A stretch of 64,000 nt of DNA from Sphingomonas sp. IC081 (GCF_006874585.1 NZ_CP029761.1:2677001-2741000), one strand, 5' to 3'. Numbered from the stretch's first letter, positions 35,685 to 46,234 are shown. Translations and numbers: made by a program. The notes: generated by a model not told the origin, from the letters alone.

Positions 35685-36911
35685 ATGGATGATCCCAGTT
35701 GCCATATCGCGATCCTCGGCGGCGGCCTTGCCGGTTCGCTGATCGCGCTTGCCATGGCCCGGCACCGCCCCGAACTGCGCGTGCGGCTGATCGAGCGCGG
35801 GGCGAGGCTGGGCGGCAACCACGTCTGGTCGTTTTTTGCCAGTGACCTTGCCGATGACCCTGCGGGCGATCTTGCGGAGGGAGGCCGCGCGCTGGTGGAG
35901 CCGCTGATCGCCGCCCGCTGGGACGGCTACGACGTCCATTTCCCCGGCTTTTCCCGCCGCCTCGCCGCGCCCTATGCCAGCGTCACCAGCGCCCGGCTCG
36001 ACACCGCCCTGCGCGCCGCGCTGCCGCCGTCGGCCATCCTGACCGGCGCCGAGGTGCGCGGGATCGACGGATCGCAGGTCCTGCTCGCCGATGGCCGCAC
36101 GATCCGCGCCGGGGCGATCATCGACGCACGGGGCGCCGGCGCCCTGCCGCACATGGCCGGTGGCTGGCAGAAATTCGCGGGCCAGCTGCTGCGCACCAGG
36201 GCGCCCCACGGCCTCGAACGCCCGGTGGTGATGGACGCGCGGGTCGAACAGGTCGGCGGCTACCGCTTTGTCTATGCCCTGCCCTTCTCGCCCGACACCG
36301 TCTTTGTCGAGGACACCTATTATGCCGATGCCCCCGCGCTCGACCTGCCGGTGCTGCGCGAGCGGATCGCCGCCTATGCGCAAGGCGCGGGCTGGCAGGT
36401 GGAAGCGGTGGAATACGAGGAAACCGGGGTGCTGCCGGTGATCGCAGCCGGGGATTTCGAGGCGTTCTGGGCCGCCGGAGACTGCGGCGCAGACCTTCGC
36501 GCCGGAGCACGCGCGGCACTGATCCATCCGCTGACCTCCTATTCGTTTCCCGATGCCGTGCGATTCGCCATGTACCTCACCACTCTCGACAAGTTCTCCG
36601 GCATCGGCCTAGGAAGGGCGGGTCATGCATGGGCCGCAAACCACTGGCGCGGGGGGCGCTACTACCGGATGTTGACTCGCATGCTGTTCGCCGCCGCGCC
36701 GCCCGAGGCGCGCTGGCGCGTGCTCGAACGTTTCTACCGCCTGCCGGAACCGCTGGTGGAGCGTTTCTATGCCGGCCGGTCGACCCTGGCCGACCGCGCG
36801 CGCCTGCTTGCCGGCAAGCCGCCGGTGCCGCTGGGCGCCGCACTCGCCAGCCTGCTGGGCGGGGGCCGCCCGCTGGCGGACCTCGGCCCCAAAATGAGAA
36901 CATCGCTGTGA
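35685..36911 (+). CDS. crtY: Lycopene beta-cyclase
   Basis: The 408-residue flavoprotein cyclises both ends of lycopene to beta-carotene. It starts with a dinucleotide-binding motif (IAILGGGLAGSLIALAMA) and has LIERGARLGGNHVWSFF, IIDARGAG, FVYALPFSPDTVFVEDTYY and YEETGVLPV, all typical of bacterial CrtY. The C-terminal ANHWRGGRYYRMLTRMLF block also fits. It is the first gene of the carotenoid operon and overlaps crtI by 4 bases (GTGA). Confidence 0.93.
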   Translation: MDDPSCHIAILGGGLAGSLIALAMARHRPELRVRLIERGARLGGNHVWSFFASDLADDPAGDLAEGGRALVEPLIAARWDGYDVHFPGFSRRLAAPYASVTSARLDTALRAALPPSAILTGAEVRGIDGSQVLLADGRTIRAGAIIDARGAGALPHMAGGWQKFAGQLLRTRAPHGLERPVVMDARVEQVGGYRFVYALPFSPDTVFVEDTYYADAPALDLPVLRERIAAYAQGAGWQVEAVEYEETGVLPVIAAGDFEAFWAAGDCGADLRAGARAALIHPLTSYSFPDAVRFAMYLTTLDKFSGIGLGRAGHAWAANHWRGGRYYRMLTRMLFAAAPPEARWRVLERFYRLPEPLVERFYAGRSTLADRARLLAGKPPVPLGAALASLLGGGRPLADLGPKMRTSL

Positions 36912-38386
36912 AAAAAGCCTGCATCATCGGCGCCGGGTTCGGCGGCCTTGCCCTTGCCATCCGGCTCCAGGCGGCGGGGATCGAGACCACGCTGGTCGAG
37001 GCGCGCGAGATGGTGGGCGGGCGCGCCGGGGTCTGGCAGCGCGAGGGCTTCACCTTCGATGCCGGTCCCACCGTCATCACCGACCCCAATTCGCTGCGCG
37101 ACTTGTGGACCCTGACCGGGCACGACATCGCCGACGACATCGAGTTGATGCCGGTCATGCCGTTCTACCGGCTCAACTGGACCGACGGCGTGACCTTCGA
37201 CTATTCGAACGACGATGCCGCGCTGCGCCGGGAGATCACCCGCGTCGCCCCGCAGGACATCGGCGGCTACGAGGAATTCCTGCGCTACGCCGAGGGTGTC
37301 TACCAGGAAGGCTACGTGCGGCTCGGCGACGAGGCCTTCCTCGATTTTTCCAGCATGGTGAAGGCCGCCCCGGCGCTGGCCCGCTACCAGGCCTGGCGCT
37401 CGGTCTATTCGATGGTCTCGCACTTCGTGAAGGACGAGCACTTGCGCCAGGCGCTCTCGTTCCACACCCTGCTGGTGGGCGGCAACCCGATGACCACCAG
37501 CGCGATCTACGCGCTGATCCACAAGCTGGAGAAGGACGGCGGCGTCTGGTGGGCGCGCGGCGGCACCAACAAGCTGGCGCAGGCCATGGCCCGCCAGTTC
37601 GAGCGTATCGGCGGCACCGTGCGGCTCGGCGACAAGGTGGCCGCGATCCACACCATCGGCGACCATGTCAGCGAAGTGGAATGCGAAAGCGGCTGGCGCG
37701 GCCGGTTCGACGCGGTCGCCAGCAACGGCGACATCATGCACAGCTACCGCGACCTGCTGGCGGGAACCGCGCGCGGGCAGGACATGGCCAGGAAGCTCGC
37801 CCGCAAGCGCTTCACCCCCAGCGTCTTTGTTGTCCACTTCGGGCTCGAGGGCACCTGGCCGGGCATCCCGCACCACTCGGTGCTGTTCGGGCCGCGCTAC
37901 AAGGGCCTGCTCGAGGACATCTTCGAGCACGGCGTGCTGCCGCGCGACTTCTCGATCTACCTGCACCATCCCAGCGTCACCGATCCCGCCATGGCGCCCC
38001 CCGGCAAGAGCACGTTCTACGCGCTGGTCCCGGTCGCCAACCTCGGCAAGCTGCCGGTGGACTGGAAGGACGTCGGCCCGCTGCTGGAACGCCGGGTGCT
38101 GGCCGAAGTCAGCCGCCGCCTGATCCCCGACCTGCAGGACCGGCTGGTCACCAGCTTCCACTATGCGCCGAGCGATTTCGAGACCGATTTCAGCGCCTGG
38201 AAGGGCAATGCCTTCAGCCTCGAGCCGCTGCTCACGCAGAGCGCCTGGCTGCGCGGCCACAACCGCGACGACAAGCTGAAGAACTTCTACCTGGTCGGCG
38301 CCGGCACCCATCCCGGCGCGGGCATTCCCGGCGTCGTCGCCAGCGCGCGGGCAACCGCGCGGCTGATGGTGGCAGACCTCAAGTGA
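36908..38386 (+). CDS. crtI: Phytoene desaturase
   Basis: The 492-residue FAD enzyme introduces four double bonds into phytoene to form lycopene. The N-terminal ACIIGAGFGGLALAIRLQ, VEAREMVGGRAGVW and FDAGPTVITDP, and the C-terminal FYLVGAGTHPGAGIPGVVASA, are diagnostic of CrtI. It starts at GTG 36908 within the crtY stop and ends in a GTGA overlap with the next gene, so three genes are translationally coupled. Confidence 0.95.
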   Translation: MKKACIIGAGFGGLALAIRLQAAGIETTLVEAREMVGGRAGVWQREGFTFDAGPTVITDPNSLRDLWTLTGHDIADDIELMPVMPFYRLNWTDGVTFDYSNDDAALRREITRVAPQDIGGYEEFLRYAEGVYQEGYVRLGDEAFLDFSSMVKAAPALARYQAWRSVYSMVSHFVKDEHLRQALSFHTLLVGGNPMTTSAIYALIHKLEKDGGVWWARGGTNKLAQAMARQFERIGGTVRLGDKVAAIHTIGDHVSEVECESGWRGRFDAVASNGDIMHSYRDLLAGTARGQDMARKLARKRFTPSVFVVHFGLEGTWPGIPHHSVLFGPRYKGLLEDIFEHGVLPRDFSIYLHHPSVTDPAMAPPGKSTFYALVPVANLGKLPVDWKDVGPLLERRVLAEVSRRLIPDLQDRLVTSFHYAPSDFETDFSAWKGNAFSLEPLLTQSAWLRGHNRDDKLKNFYLVGAGTHPGAGIPGVVASARATARLMVADLK

Positions 38387-38820
38387 GCCGCGAGGTCCAC
38401 GCACTCAATGCCGCCTGGGGCTGGACCGGGGTGACCTTTGCCGAAGTCGTCGCCCACAGCCTGATGGGCCATGCGCTGGTGACCGATGCGGACGGCGCCT
38501 ACCACTATCTCGACCCCGACCTCGGCGCGCTTACCCGGCTGGGCGACGAGGCGGCGGCAAAGGCGCACATGGCGCTGGAGGAAACCGGGGCGATCTGGCG
38601 CGCCGATGCGCTGGTCGATGCGGCGGCGGCGCGGCTCGGCCCGCCCGCGCCTGGGGAAGTCTACAGTCTCACGCTTCCGGCGATGCTCGCCGGGGACTAT
38701 GCGCACGAAAACCTGATCCGAATCGATTTCGTGAAACTGATCTATCTTACCGGCGACCTTGCCCGGCAGACCCAGGATCTGCCGGAGGGTGCGCAGGTGC
38801 AACTGAAGGTTATCGACTGA
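38383..38820 (+). CDS. DUF1851/Tdi1-like protein in the carotenoid operon
   Basis: The 145-residue protein is not a known carotenoid enzyme. The pattern GHALVTDADGAYHYLDPDLGALTRLGDEA, then YSLTLPAMLAGDYAHENLIRIDFVKLIYLTGDL (both read in blocks), resembles DUF1851 proteins, a family that includes the type VI immunity protein Tdi1. It starts at GTG 38383, overlapping the crtI stop by 4 bases, and is followed one base later by the LOG gene. It is soluble with no signal. Family assignment is by eye, and no toxin or T6SS gene is nearby, so an immunity role here is doubtful. Confidence 0.65.
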   Translation: MSREVHALNAAWGWTGVTFAEVVAHSLMGHALVTDADGAYHYLDPDLGALTRLGDEAAAKAHMALEETGAIWRADALVDAAAARLGPPAPGEVYSLTLPAMLAGDYAHENLIRIDFVKLIYLTGDLARQTQDLPEGAQVQLKVID

Positions 38821-38821
38821 C

Positions 38822-39418
38822 ATGAAGCGTCTTGCCGTCTACTGCGGTTCGGCCACCCCCGCCGATCCCCGCTACATCGAACTCGCCCGCGAAGTCGGCG
38901 CGACGCTGGCGAAGAAGGGCATCGGCGTCGTCTACGGCGGCGGCCGCCTTGGCCTGATGGGCGCGGTGGCGGCCGGCGCGCTGGCCGAAGGCGGCGAAGT
39001 GATCGGCATCATTCCCGAGGCGCTGGTCGGCGGTAACGGACGCGGCGGCGAAGTGGCCAACCACGACTGCACCGAACTCCACGTCGTTGCGACCATGCAC
39101 GAGCGCAAGGCCGAGTTCACCCGCCTGTCGGACGGCTTCGTGGTCATCCCCGGGGGCGTGGGCACCATGGACGAGCTGTGGGAAGCGGTCAGCTGGTCGC
39201 AGCTGGGCTATCACGACAAGCCGGTCGGCGTGCTCAATGCCTTCGGGTTCTACGACATGCTGCTGGCGTTCAACCGCCACATGGGCGAAGTCGGCTTCGT
39301 GCGCCCCGCCCACCAGGGCATCATCATCGACGACACCGACCTCGAATCGCTGCTGGGCCGCATGGCCGCGCACGAGCCGATCGTGCCGATCGTGAAGATG
39401 GACCCCAAGACGCTCTGA
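38822..39418 (+). CDS. LOG-family nucleotide 5'-monophosphate phosphoribohydrolase
   Basis: The 198-residue protein has the LOG signature GGVGTMDELWEA preceded by VIPG, with MHERKAEF and the N-terminal VYCGSATPADPRY. LOG enzymes release bases from nucleoside 5'-monophosphates, including cytokinin precursors. Length and motifs are standard, so the protein is probably active. It sits between DUF1851 and crtB, one base after the former and 22 before the latter, inside the carotenoid unit. A link to carotenoids is not known to me. Confidence 0.9.
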   Translation: MKRLAVYCGSATPADPRYIELAREVGATLAKKGIGVVYGGGRLGLMGAVAAGALAEGGEVIGIIPEALVGGNGRGGEVANHDCTELHVVATMHERKAEFTRLSDGFVVIPGGVGTMDELWEAVSWSQLGYHDKPVGVLNAFGFYDMLLAFNRHMGEVGFVRPAHQGIIIDDTDLESLLGRMAAHEPIVPIVKMDPKTL

Positions 39419-39440
39419 GGCGTCCCGGGCGACAGACGAC

Positions 39441-40430
39441 ATGCCAGCCACCCGCTCCGCACTGGTCCGCTCCGCGCACCGCTCGATCCGCAAGGGCTCG
39501 AAGAGCTTTGCCGCGGCCAGCCGGCTGTTCGACCGCGCCACGCGCGAGCGGGTCTGGCTGCTCTATGCCTGGTGCCGCGCCTGCGACGACATCGCCGACG
39601 AGCAGGACCATGGCCGCGCCGCCGCCCCGGTCCGCCTCGGCACCCGGCTCGCCCCGCAGGACCGGCTGGCGACGATCCGCACCCTCACCGAACTCGCCAT
39701 GGCGGGCGAAAGCACCGGCACCCCGGCCTTCGACGCGCTCGCCCAGCTGCGCCGCGAAGTGCCGATCACCGATGCCCTGGTCGAGGACGTGCTGGCCGGC
39801 TTCGCGCTCGACGCCGACGACTGGCGCCCGCGCAGCGAGGCGGACATGCTGCGCTACTGCTACCATGTCGCCGGCGCCGTGGGGGTGATGATGGCGCTGG
39901 TCATGGGGGTCTCGCCCGAGGACCAGGACACGCTCGACCGCGCCTGCGACCTCGGCATTGCCTTCCAGCTCGCCAATATCGTGCGTGACGTCTGGGAAGA
40001 CGATGCCAACGGGCGCTGCTACCTGCCGGTCGAATGGCTGGCCGAGGCCGACATTCCGCCCGGCGAAGTGACCAAGCCGCACTACCGCGGCGCGCTGGTG
40101 CCGATGGTCGCGCAGGCCTGCGCGCTGGCCCGCGAATACGAGGATTCCGCCCGCGTCGGCGCCGCGCGCCTGCAGTTCCGCCAGCGCTGGGCAGTGCTCT
40201 CCGCCGCCGGCATCTACAGCGAGATCGCCCGCGAGGTGGAGCGGCTGGGCGCCCATGCCTGGGACCACCGCGTGCAGATTTCCGGCTGGCACAAGCTTGG
40301 CCATGTCTGGACGGCGCTGGCCGAGGCGCGCTCGCCCCGCGTGCCCGATCCGGAAACCTCGCGACCGGTGCTCTCGCGCCGCGAACTGGCGGCGCTGGCG
40401 CAGGCCCATCCGGCCAGGTTGCACGACTGA
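39441..40430 (+). CDS. crtB: Phytoene synthase
   Basis: The 329-residue enzyme condenses two geranylgeranyl diphosphates to phytoene. It has the two Asp-rich prenyl-transfer motifs, CDDIADEQD near residue 50 and NIVRDVWEDDANGRCYLP near residue 180, plus SKSFAAASRLF and YCYHVAGAVG. It is the last gene of the operon crtY-crtI-DUF1851-LOG-crtB. The precursor synthase CrtE is not in the window, so it must be encoded elsewhere. Confidence 0.95.
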   Translation: MPATRSALVRSAHRSIRKGSKSFAAASRLFDRATRERVWLLYAWCRACDDIADEQDHGRAAAPVRLGTRLAPQDRLATIRTLTELAMAGESTGTPAFDALAQLRREVPITDALVEDVLAGFALDADDWRPRSEADMLRYCYHVAGAVGVMMALVMGVSPEDQDTLDRACDLGIAFQLANIVRDVWEDDANGRCYLPVEWLAEADIPPGEVTKPHYRGALVPMVAQACALAREYEDSARVGAARLQFRQRWAVLSAAGIYSEIAREVERLGAHAWDHRVQISGWHKLGHVWTALAEARSPRVPDPETSRPVLSRRELAALAQAHPARLHD

Positions 40431-40792
40431 AATCCGCGCAAGGCAGCGCTTCGCCGGCATGGCAGGCACGAGACTGGCCCGCCTCGGCCGGATTGGCCAG
40501 ACGGGATGGGCCCGCCTGGACCGGCCCGGTTACGGTTCATTCTGGAATTTATCGAAACCGGTGGACCCGAAGAGCAGCAGCGAGACACGCCCAAGGGCGA
40601 TTCGCGGTCGCAGGCGGGACCATGCCGTGCCCGCCGCGCGGCGGCAACCGGCCCCGCCGCGGCAATCTGCCGTCCGCCCTCGGCCTGAGACGAGTCGTGT
40701 GCGCAGGGCACATAGCGCGCGCTGCAAAGTCTTCATGCAGCCATAACGACGCCTGCGCGTTTCTCCCGTGATCGCTCAAAGGAGAAGATGCC
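40431..40792. other. Gene-free spacer
   Basis: The 362 bases between crtB and the small membrane-protein gene hold no gene I can support. They are GC-rich with short imperfect repeats of GGCC/CCGG type near 40475-40535. A promoter for the small gene should lie near the right end, but no clear -35/-10 or extracytoplasmic-sigma motif was found. Confidence 0.5.
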
Positions 40793-40939
40793 ATGCTTTT
40801 CACCATCGCTGCCATTCTCATCGTGCTGTGGCTGCTCGGCTTTGTCGTGTTCCATGTGTCGAGCGCGCTGATCCACGTCCTGCTCGTGGTCGCCATCGTG
40901 GTCGGCCTGGTCCAGCTGTTCCGCGGACGAAGGGTCTGA
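40793..40939 (+). CDS. Lmo0937-family small membrane protein
   Basis: This 48-residue protein has two hydrophobic helices separated by a short turn and ends in RGRRV. The pattern MLFTIAAILIVLWLLGFVVF, then LIHVLLVVAIVVGLVQLF, matches the lmo0937 family of tiny membrane proteins seen in stress-induced settings. AAGGAG lies 8 bases before the ATG, a strong site. It is below usual ORF-size cut-offs and easily missed. Function is unknown. Confidence 0.8.
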   Translation: MLFTIAAILIVLWLLGFVVFHVSSALIHVLLVVAIVVGLVQLFRGRRV

Positions 40940-40988
40940 CCAGCGCCGAAAGGAAAATCGGGGGCCACGCGCCCCCGAAAATCCCCTG

Positions 40989-42272
40989 TCAGAACTCATG
41001 CCCCGCCGACGGCGGATGCGCCTTGTAGAAGCCCGGCGGATTGACCCGGCGGAACAGGCGACCGTGCTCGGAATAGAGCACCAGCACCAGTCCGGTCAGC
41101 CCGCAGACCACCATCGCCCCCAGGATCGGCCGCGCGGTGCCGTCGTAGGCCTGCCCGATCAGCGACCCCAGCGCCGCGCCCAGCACCGTGCGCACGAACG
41201 ACATGACCGAGGCCGCCGCCCCCGCGATCCGCGCGAAGGGCTGGAGCGAGATCGCCTGGAAGTTCGCGCCGATGAAACTCATCATGCACATCGTCACCGT
41301 CATCAGCGGGATGAAGGCCCAGATGCTCTCGCCGCGCATCGCGAAGACAAGGTGCACGGCGGCAAACAGGATGTAGCACAGCAGCGCCGTGTGCGAGACG
41401 CGGCGGGCGCCGAACTTCTCGACGATGCGCGAATTGAGGAAGTTCGAGCAGGCCATGACCAGCGCCATGCCGCCGAAGATCACCGGGAAGAAAGTGCCGG
41501 CGCCGAAGTGCTCGCCCACCAGCTGCTGCGCCGAATTGATGTAGCCGAACAGCGCCCCCTGCACGAAGGCGGCGCCGAGGAAGTAGCCGAAGGCGGAGCG
41601 CTCCCTGAGCGCCAGCAGCATGTTGCCGCCGATCACCCGCGGCTGGATCGGCTGGCGGTAGTCGGGGTGGAGCGTCTCGGGCAGGCGCATGAAGCTCCAG
41701 GCGAAGACCAGCACCCCCATCGTGCACATGATCCCGAAGATCCAGCGCCAGCCGACAAACAGCAGCACGGTCTGGCCGATCATCGGCGCCACCATCGGCA
41801 CGACCATGAACGTCATCGCCACCAGCGACTGGGTGCGGGCCATGCGGTCACCGTCGAAACGGTCGCGCAGGATGGTCATCGGCATGACCATCATCGCCGA
41901 ACAGAACGCCCCCATGAAACCGCGCGCGATCAGCAGCAGCAGGAAGCTGCCCGAGATCGCGCAGAGGAAGGCGGTCGCGATGTAGGCGCCGATCGCGGTC
42001 AGCACCACCGGGCGGCGCCCGAAGCGGTCGGCCAGCGCGCCGGGAAACAGCGAGCCGAGCCCCGAGCAGATCAGGAAGACGCCGACGATCAGCTGGCGGC
42101 TGTTCGGATCGGCCAGATGCAGGTCGCGCGAAATCGCGCCGAGCGCGGGCAGCATGACATCGATCGAGAGCGCCATCAGCGCCTGGAGCGAGGCCATCAG
42201 GGCAACGAACTCCACTTCCCCCATCGGGAAGCGGTCGGACTGGGCATCGGGGGAACGCATGCCACCGCCCAT
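40989..42272 (-). CDS. MFS drug-efflux transporter, Bcr/CflA type
   Basis: The 427-residue carrier has 12 hydrophobic segments. The opening ALMASLQALMALSIDVMLPALGAI, then SRQLIVGVFLICSGLGSLFPGALADRFGRRPVV (read in blocks), is typical of the Bcr/CflA branch that exports drugs by proton antiport. MVVPMVAPMIGQTVLLFVGWRWIF in segment 5 carries the antiporter-type glycine/proline pattern. No regulator is adjacent. The actual substrate is unknown. Confidence 0.87.
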   Translation of the reverse strand: MGGGMRSPDAQSDRFPMGEVEFVALMASLQALMALSIDVMLPALGAISRDLHLADPNSRQLIVGVFLICSGLGSLFPGALADRFGRRPVVLTAIGAYIATAFLCAISGSFLLLLIARGFMGAFCSAMMVMPMTILRDRFDGDRMARTQSLVAMTFMVVPMVAPMIGQTVLLFVGWRWIFGIMCTMGVLVFAWSFMRLPETLHPDYRQPIQPRVIGGNMLLALRERSAFGYFLGAAFVQGALFGYINSAQQLVGEHFGAGTFFPVIFGGMALVMACSNFLNSRIVEKFGARRVSHTALLCYILFAAVHLVFAMRGESIWAFIPLMTVTMCMMSFIGANFQAISLQPFARIAGAAASVMSFVRTVLGAALGSLIGQAYDGTARPILGAMVVCGLTGLVLVLYSEHGRLFRRVNPPGFYKAHPPSAGHEF

Positions 42273-42301
42273 GCCGCATGTGCGAAGCCAGCGCCAGCCT
42301 T

Positions 42302-43039
42302 TTAGGCGTTCGCCCCGCCTTCGATCAGGGCGCGCAGCACGGCGACGGTTGCCTCGTCCGGCTTGAGATGATCCTCGACGATGGCCAGCGCCTGCCGTGC
42401 GAACTCGGCGACGCCGCCGCGATCCGGCCCGTTCGCCGCATTCGCCGCGTTCTCCAGCGCCAGCGCCGCGTGGTAGAAGACAAATGGCGCCTCGCTGGAA
42501 AAGCGGTCGAGCAGCCAGGGCAGGTCGGCCAGTTCCGGCTCCATCTGCATCATCGCCACCGCCGCCAGCCTGCTGCCCGCCGAGCCCGCGCGCTTGAGCG
42601 CGTCGATGCGGCCCGAGGTGGAGGGCCCCAGCGCGCGCAGCTTGACGAGGATCCGGTTCATTTCCTGGGTGCGCAGCGCACCGGCGGGCATCGTGCGCAG
42701 GATCGTGTCGTACTGCAGGCAGAGCTTGTCGAGTTCGGCCTGCATCGCGCTGCTGCCGCTTTCCCGCGCCTGGATCGAAAGCTGCGCGGTGGCGCGCGCC
42801 TGGTCCGCGGTGACCCCGCCCCGGTCCGGCGACTTTTCCGCCAGCGCGTCGAGTTCGGCCTCGACGCCCGCCACTTTCATCTTGCGCAGCCGGTCGAACA
42901 GGCCGGGCAGGCGCTCGATGGCGGCGGCCAGCTCCTTGCGGAACAGCACCACCAGCGTCAGGAAGATGACCGGCCAGACGATCGCGCCGAGCAGCGCGGC
43001 CATGGCGGTGATCAGTTTGGCAAGCGCTTCCATATCCAC
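42302..43039 (-). CDS. Membrane-anchored hypothetical protein
   Basis: The 245-residue protein has one N-terminal membrane segment (about residues 10-35, LITAMAALLGAIVWPVIFLTLVVLF split), a short basic stretch, then a soluble helical region to the end. The segment LPWLLDRFSSEAPFVFYHAALALENAA near residue 175 recalls HEAT-like helical repeats in several prokaryotic sensor proteins. I do not recognise a named family. It lies between two membrane-protein genes on the same strand. Confidence 0.68.
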   Translation of the reverse strand: MDMEALAKLITAMAALLGAIVWPVIFLTLVVLFRKELAAAIERLPGLFDRLRKMKVAGVEAELDALAEKSPDRGGVTADQARATAQLSIQARESGSSAMQAELDKLCLQYDTILRTMPAGALRTQEMNRILVKLRALGPSTSGRIDALKRAGSAGSRLAAVAMMQMEPELADLPWLLDRFSSEAPFVFYHAALALENAANAANGPDRGGVAEFARQALAIVEDHLKPDEATVAVLRALIEGGANA

Positions 43040-43088
43040 CTTCCCGGCCCTGATCCCGCCATGGCCGCTCCCGCCAACGCTACGCTGC

Positions 43089-43445
43089 TCAGCCGGCCAG
43101 CAAGGCCCATTCCACCAGCGCCACCAGCACCCAGTTGAGGCCCAGCGCGGCGACGGTGAAGACCTTCCACCCCGTCGATGCCCCCGACATGCCGCGCCCG
43201 AAGGTCCAGTGGCCGATCCCGTAGCTGACCAGTGCGGTCGTCAGCAGCGGATAGAGGATCGGCTTGCCCAGCAGCAGCAAAAACAGGAAGAGCAAGGCGC
43301 CGACCTGCACGAACCAGCCGCCCGCGAACCAGACGATGGGAATGGGCCGGTAATAGCCCACCGGCATGAAACTGCCGATGTCCGAATGCTGCACCACCTG
43401 CTCGGCCGGGCCGAAATACTCGTTACTCTCGCTGGGCTGCGTCAT
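43089..43445 (-). CDS. Small multi-pass membrane protein
   Basis: The 118-residue protein has an acidic soluble start (MTQPSESNEYFGPAEQVVQH) and about three membrane segments (VWFAGGWFVQVGALLFLFLL; ILYPLLTTALVSYGIGHW; VFTVAALGLNWVLVALVEW). I do not recognise it. It is upstream of the anchored protein at 42302 on the same strand, 49 bases apart, and may be co-transcribed. Confidence 0.65.
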   Translation of the reverse strand: MTQPSESNEYFGPAEQVVQHSDIGSFMPVGYYRPIPIVWFAGGWFVQVGALLFLFLLLLGKPILYPLLTTALVSYGIGHWTFGRGMSGASTGWKVFTVAALGLNWVLVALVEWALLAG

Positions 43446-43590
43446 GTGTCCCCCGGCTTGCCTGCAAGCAGCATAGCAAATCCTTGCCCTGCAGGAACGT
43501 AATCCGGATGCGGACCTGTCCCCGTGCTGTCATGACACTCGCCAAACCGGGCTGGTCCTGCCATGGGCCTTGCCAACAGGAGAATACGAC

Positions 43591-43899
43591 ATGTCGGCTG
43601 ACGACGAAGACTACATCTACGACGAAGAGAGCGGCGAATGGCTGCCCGCCTCGGAACTGGCCGCCAAGCGCGCGGCGGCGGACACCGTCGAAGTGCGCGA
43701 CGCGGTGGGCAACCTGCTGGCGGACGGCGATGCGGTGACGCTGATCAAGGATCTCGACGTCAAGGGCGCGGGCCAGACGCTCAAGCGCGGCACCCTGATC
43801 CCCTCGATCCGCCTGACCGGCGACGCCCAGGAGATCGACTGCAAGTATCCCGGCATCAAGGGCCTGGTCCTGCGCGCGGAATTCGTGCGCAAGCGCTGA
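43591..43899 (+). CDS. PhnA/YjdM-like protein lacking the zinc ribbon
   Basis: The 102-residue protein carries the C-terminal PhnA domain: VRDAVGNLLADGDAVTLIKD, then TLKRGTLIPSIRL and IDCKYPGIKGLVLRAEFVRK. Full-length YjdM proteins have an N-terminal four-Cys zinc ribbon; here that part is replaced by an acidic stretch (MSADDEDYIYDEESGEW). AGGAG lies 8 bases before the ATG. Despite the historic name, the family is not shown to act on phosphonates, and no phn genes are nearby. Confidence 0.82.
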   Translation: MSADDEDYIYDEESGEWLPASELAAKRAAADTVEVRDAVGNLLADGDAVTLIKDLDVKGAGQTLKRGTLIPSIRLTGDAQEIDCKYPGIKGLVLRAEFVRKR

Positions 43900-43902
43900 T
43901 AC

Positions 43903-44187
43903 TTACCCCCTGGAAAGCCGCCTGCGATTGGCCCTGACGCGCTTGCGGTAGTGGCCCACGGCCTTGCGGGCGGCCTTCTCCGGCGTGGTCGGGCCGCCCC
44001 AGAACAGCTTGGCGGCCAGTTCGGCATTGGCCTCGACTTTCTCGGTCACCATGCGCAGGTTCTCGTGGCTGCTGCCGCGGCCGGTCATCATGTCGGCGGT
44101 GCGCATGCCGATCACCATCATCGAATCGGCCCAGAGGCTGTAACTCTCGCTTGCCAGTTTCAGCCATTCGGCTGCGGGATCACGCAT
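43903..44187 (-). CDS. Small hypothetical protein, phasin-like composition
   Basis: The 94-residue protein is helical: EWLKLASESYSLWADSMMVIG, then NLRMVTEKVEANAELAAKLFWG and a basic tail (HYRKRVRANRRRLSRG). The layout, an amphipathic helix region with basic end, is vaguely phasin-like, but no granule genes are nearby. It converges on the PhnA-like gene, three bases apart. Confidence 0.6.
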   Translation of the reverse strand: MRDPAAEWLKLASESYSLWADSMMVIGMRTADMMTGRGSSHENLRMVTEKVEANAELAAKLFWGGPTTPEKAARKAVGHYRKRVRANRRRLSRG

Positions 44188-44252
44188 GGAATCGGGGCTC
44201 CGTTGGGGGGCCCTTCATTTTAGCACCGCATTTCGCACTCGCGAAGACGGAC

Positions 44253-44310
44253 GACCCCGTATTTGTTGCATTGCAGCGTAAAAATACGGGGCAGCGTAAA
44301 ATACGGGGTC
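44253..44310 (-). terminator. Repeat-bearing hairpin downstream of thiC
   Basis: The arms GACCCCGTATTT (44253-44264) and AAATACGGGGTC (44299-44310) are perfectly complementary over 12 bp. Inside the loop, GCAGCGTAAAAATACGGGG (44273-44291) is repeated almost exactly at 44291-44308, giving two possible right arms. It lies 19 bases past the thiC stop and may end its transcript. Confidence 0.5.
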
Positions 44311-44329
44311 GGGGATCGGCACAGCGCCG

Positions 44330-46234
<1,905 letters not shown>

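Noticed and set aside
38383..38820. Type VI secretion toxin-immunity pair
   Set aside because: The protein resembles DUF1851/Tdi1, but no toxin, VgrG, PAAR or Hcp gene is nearby and it is embedded in the crt operon.
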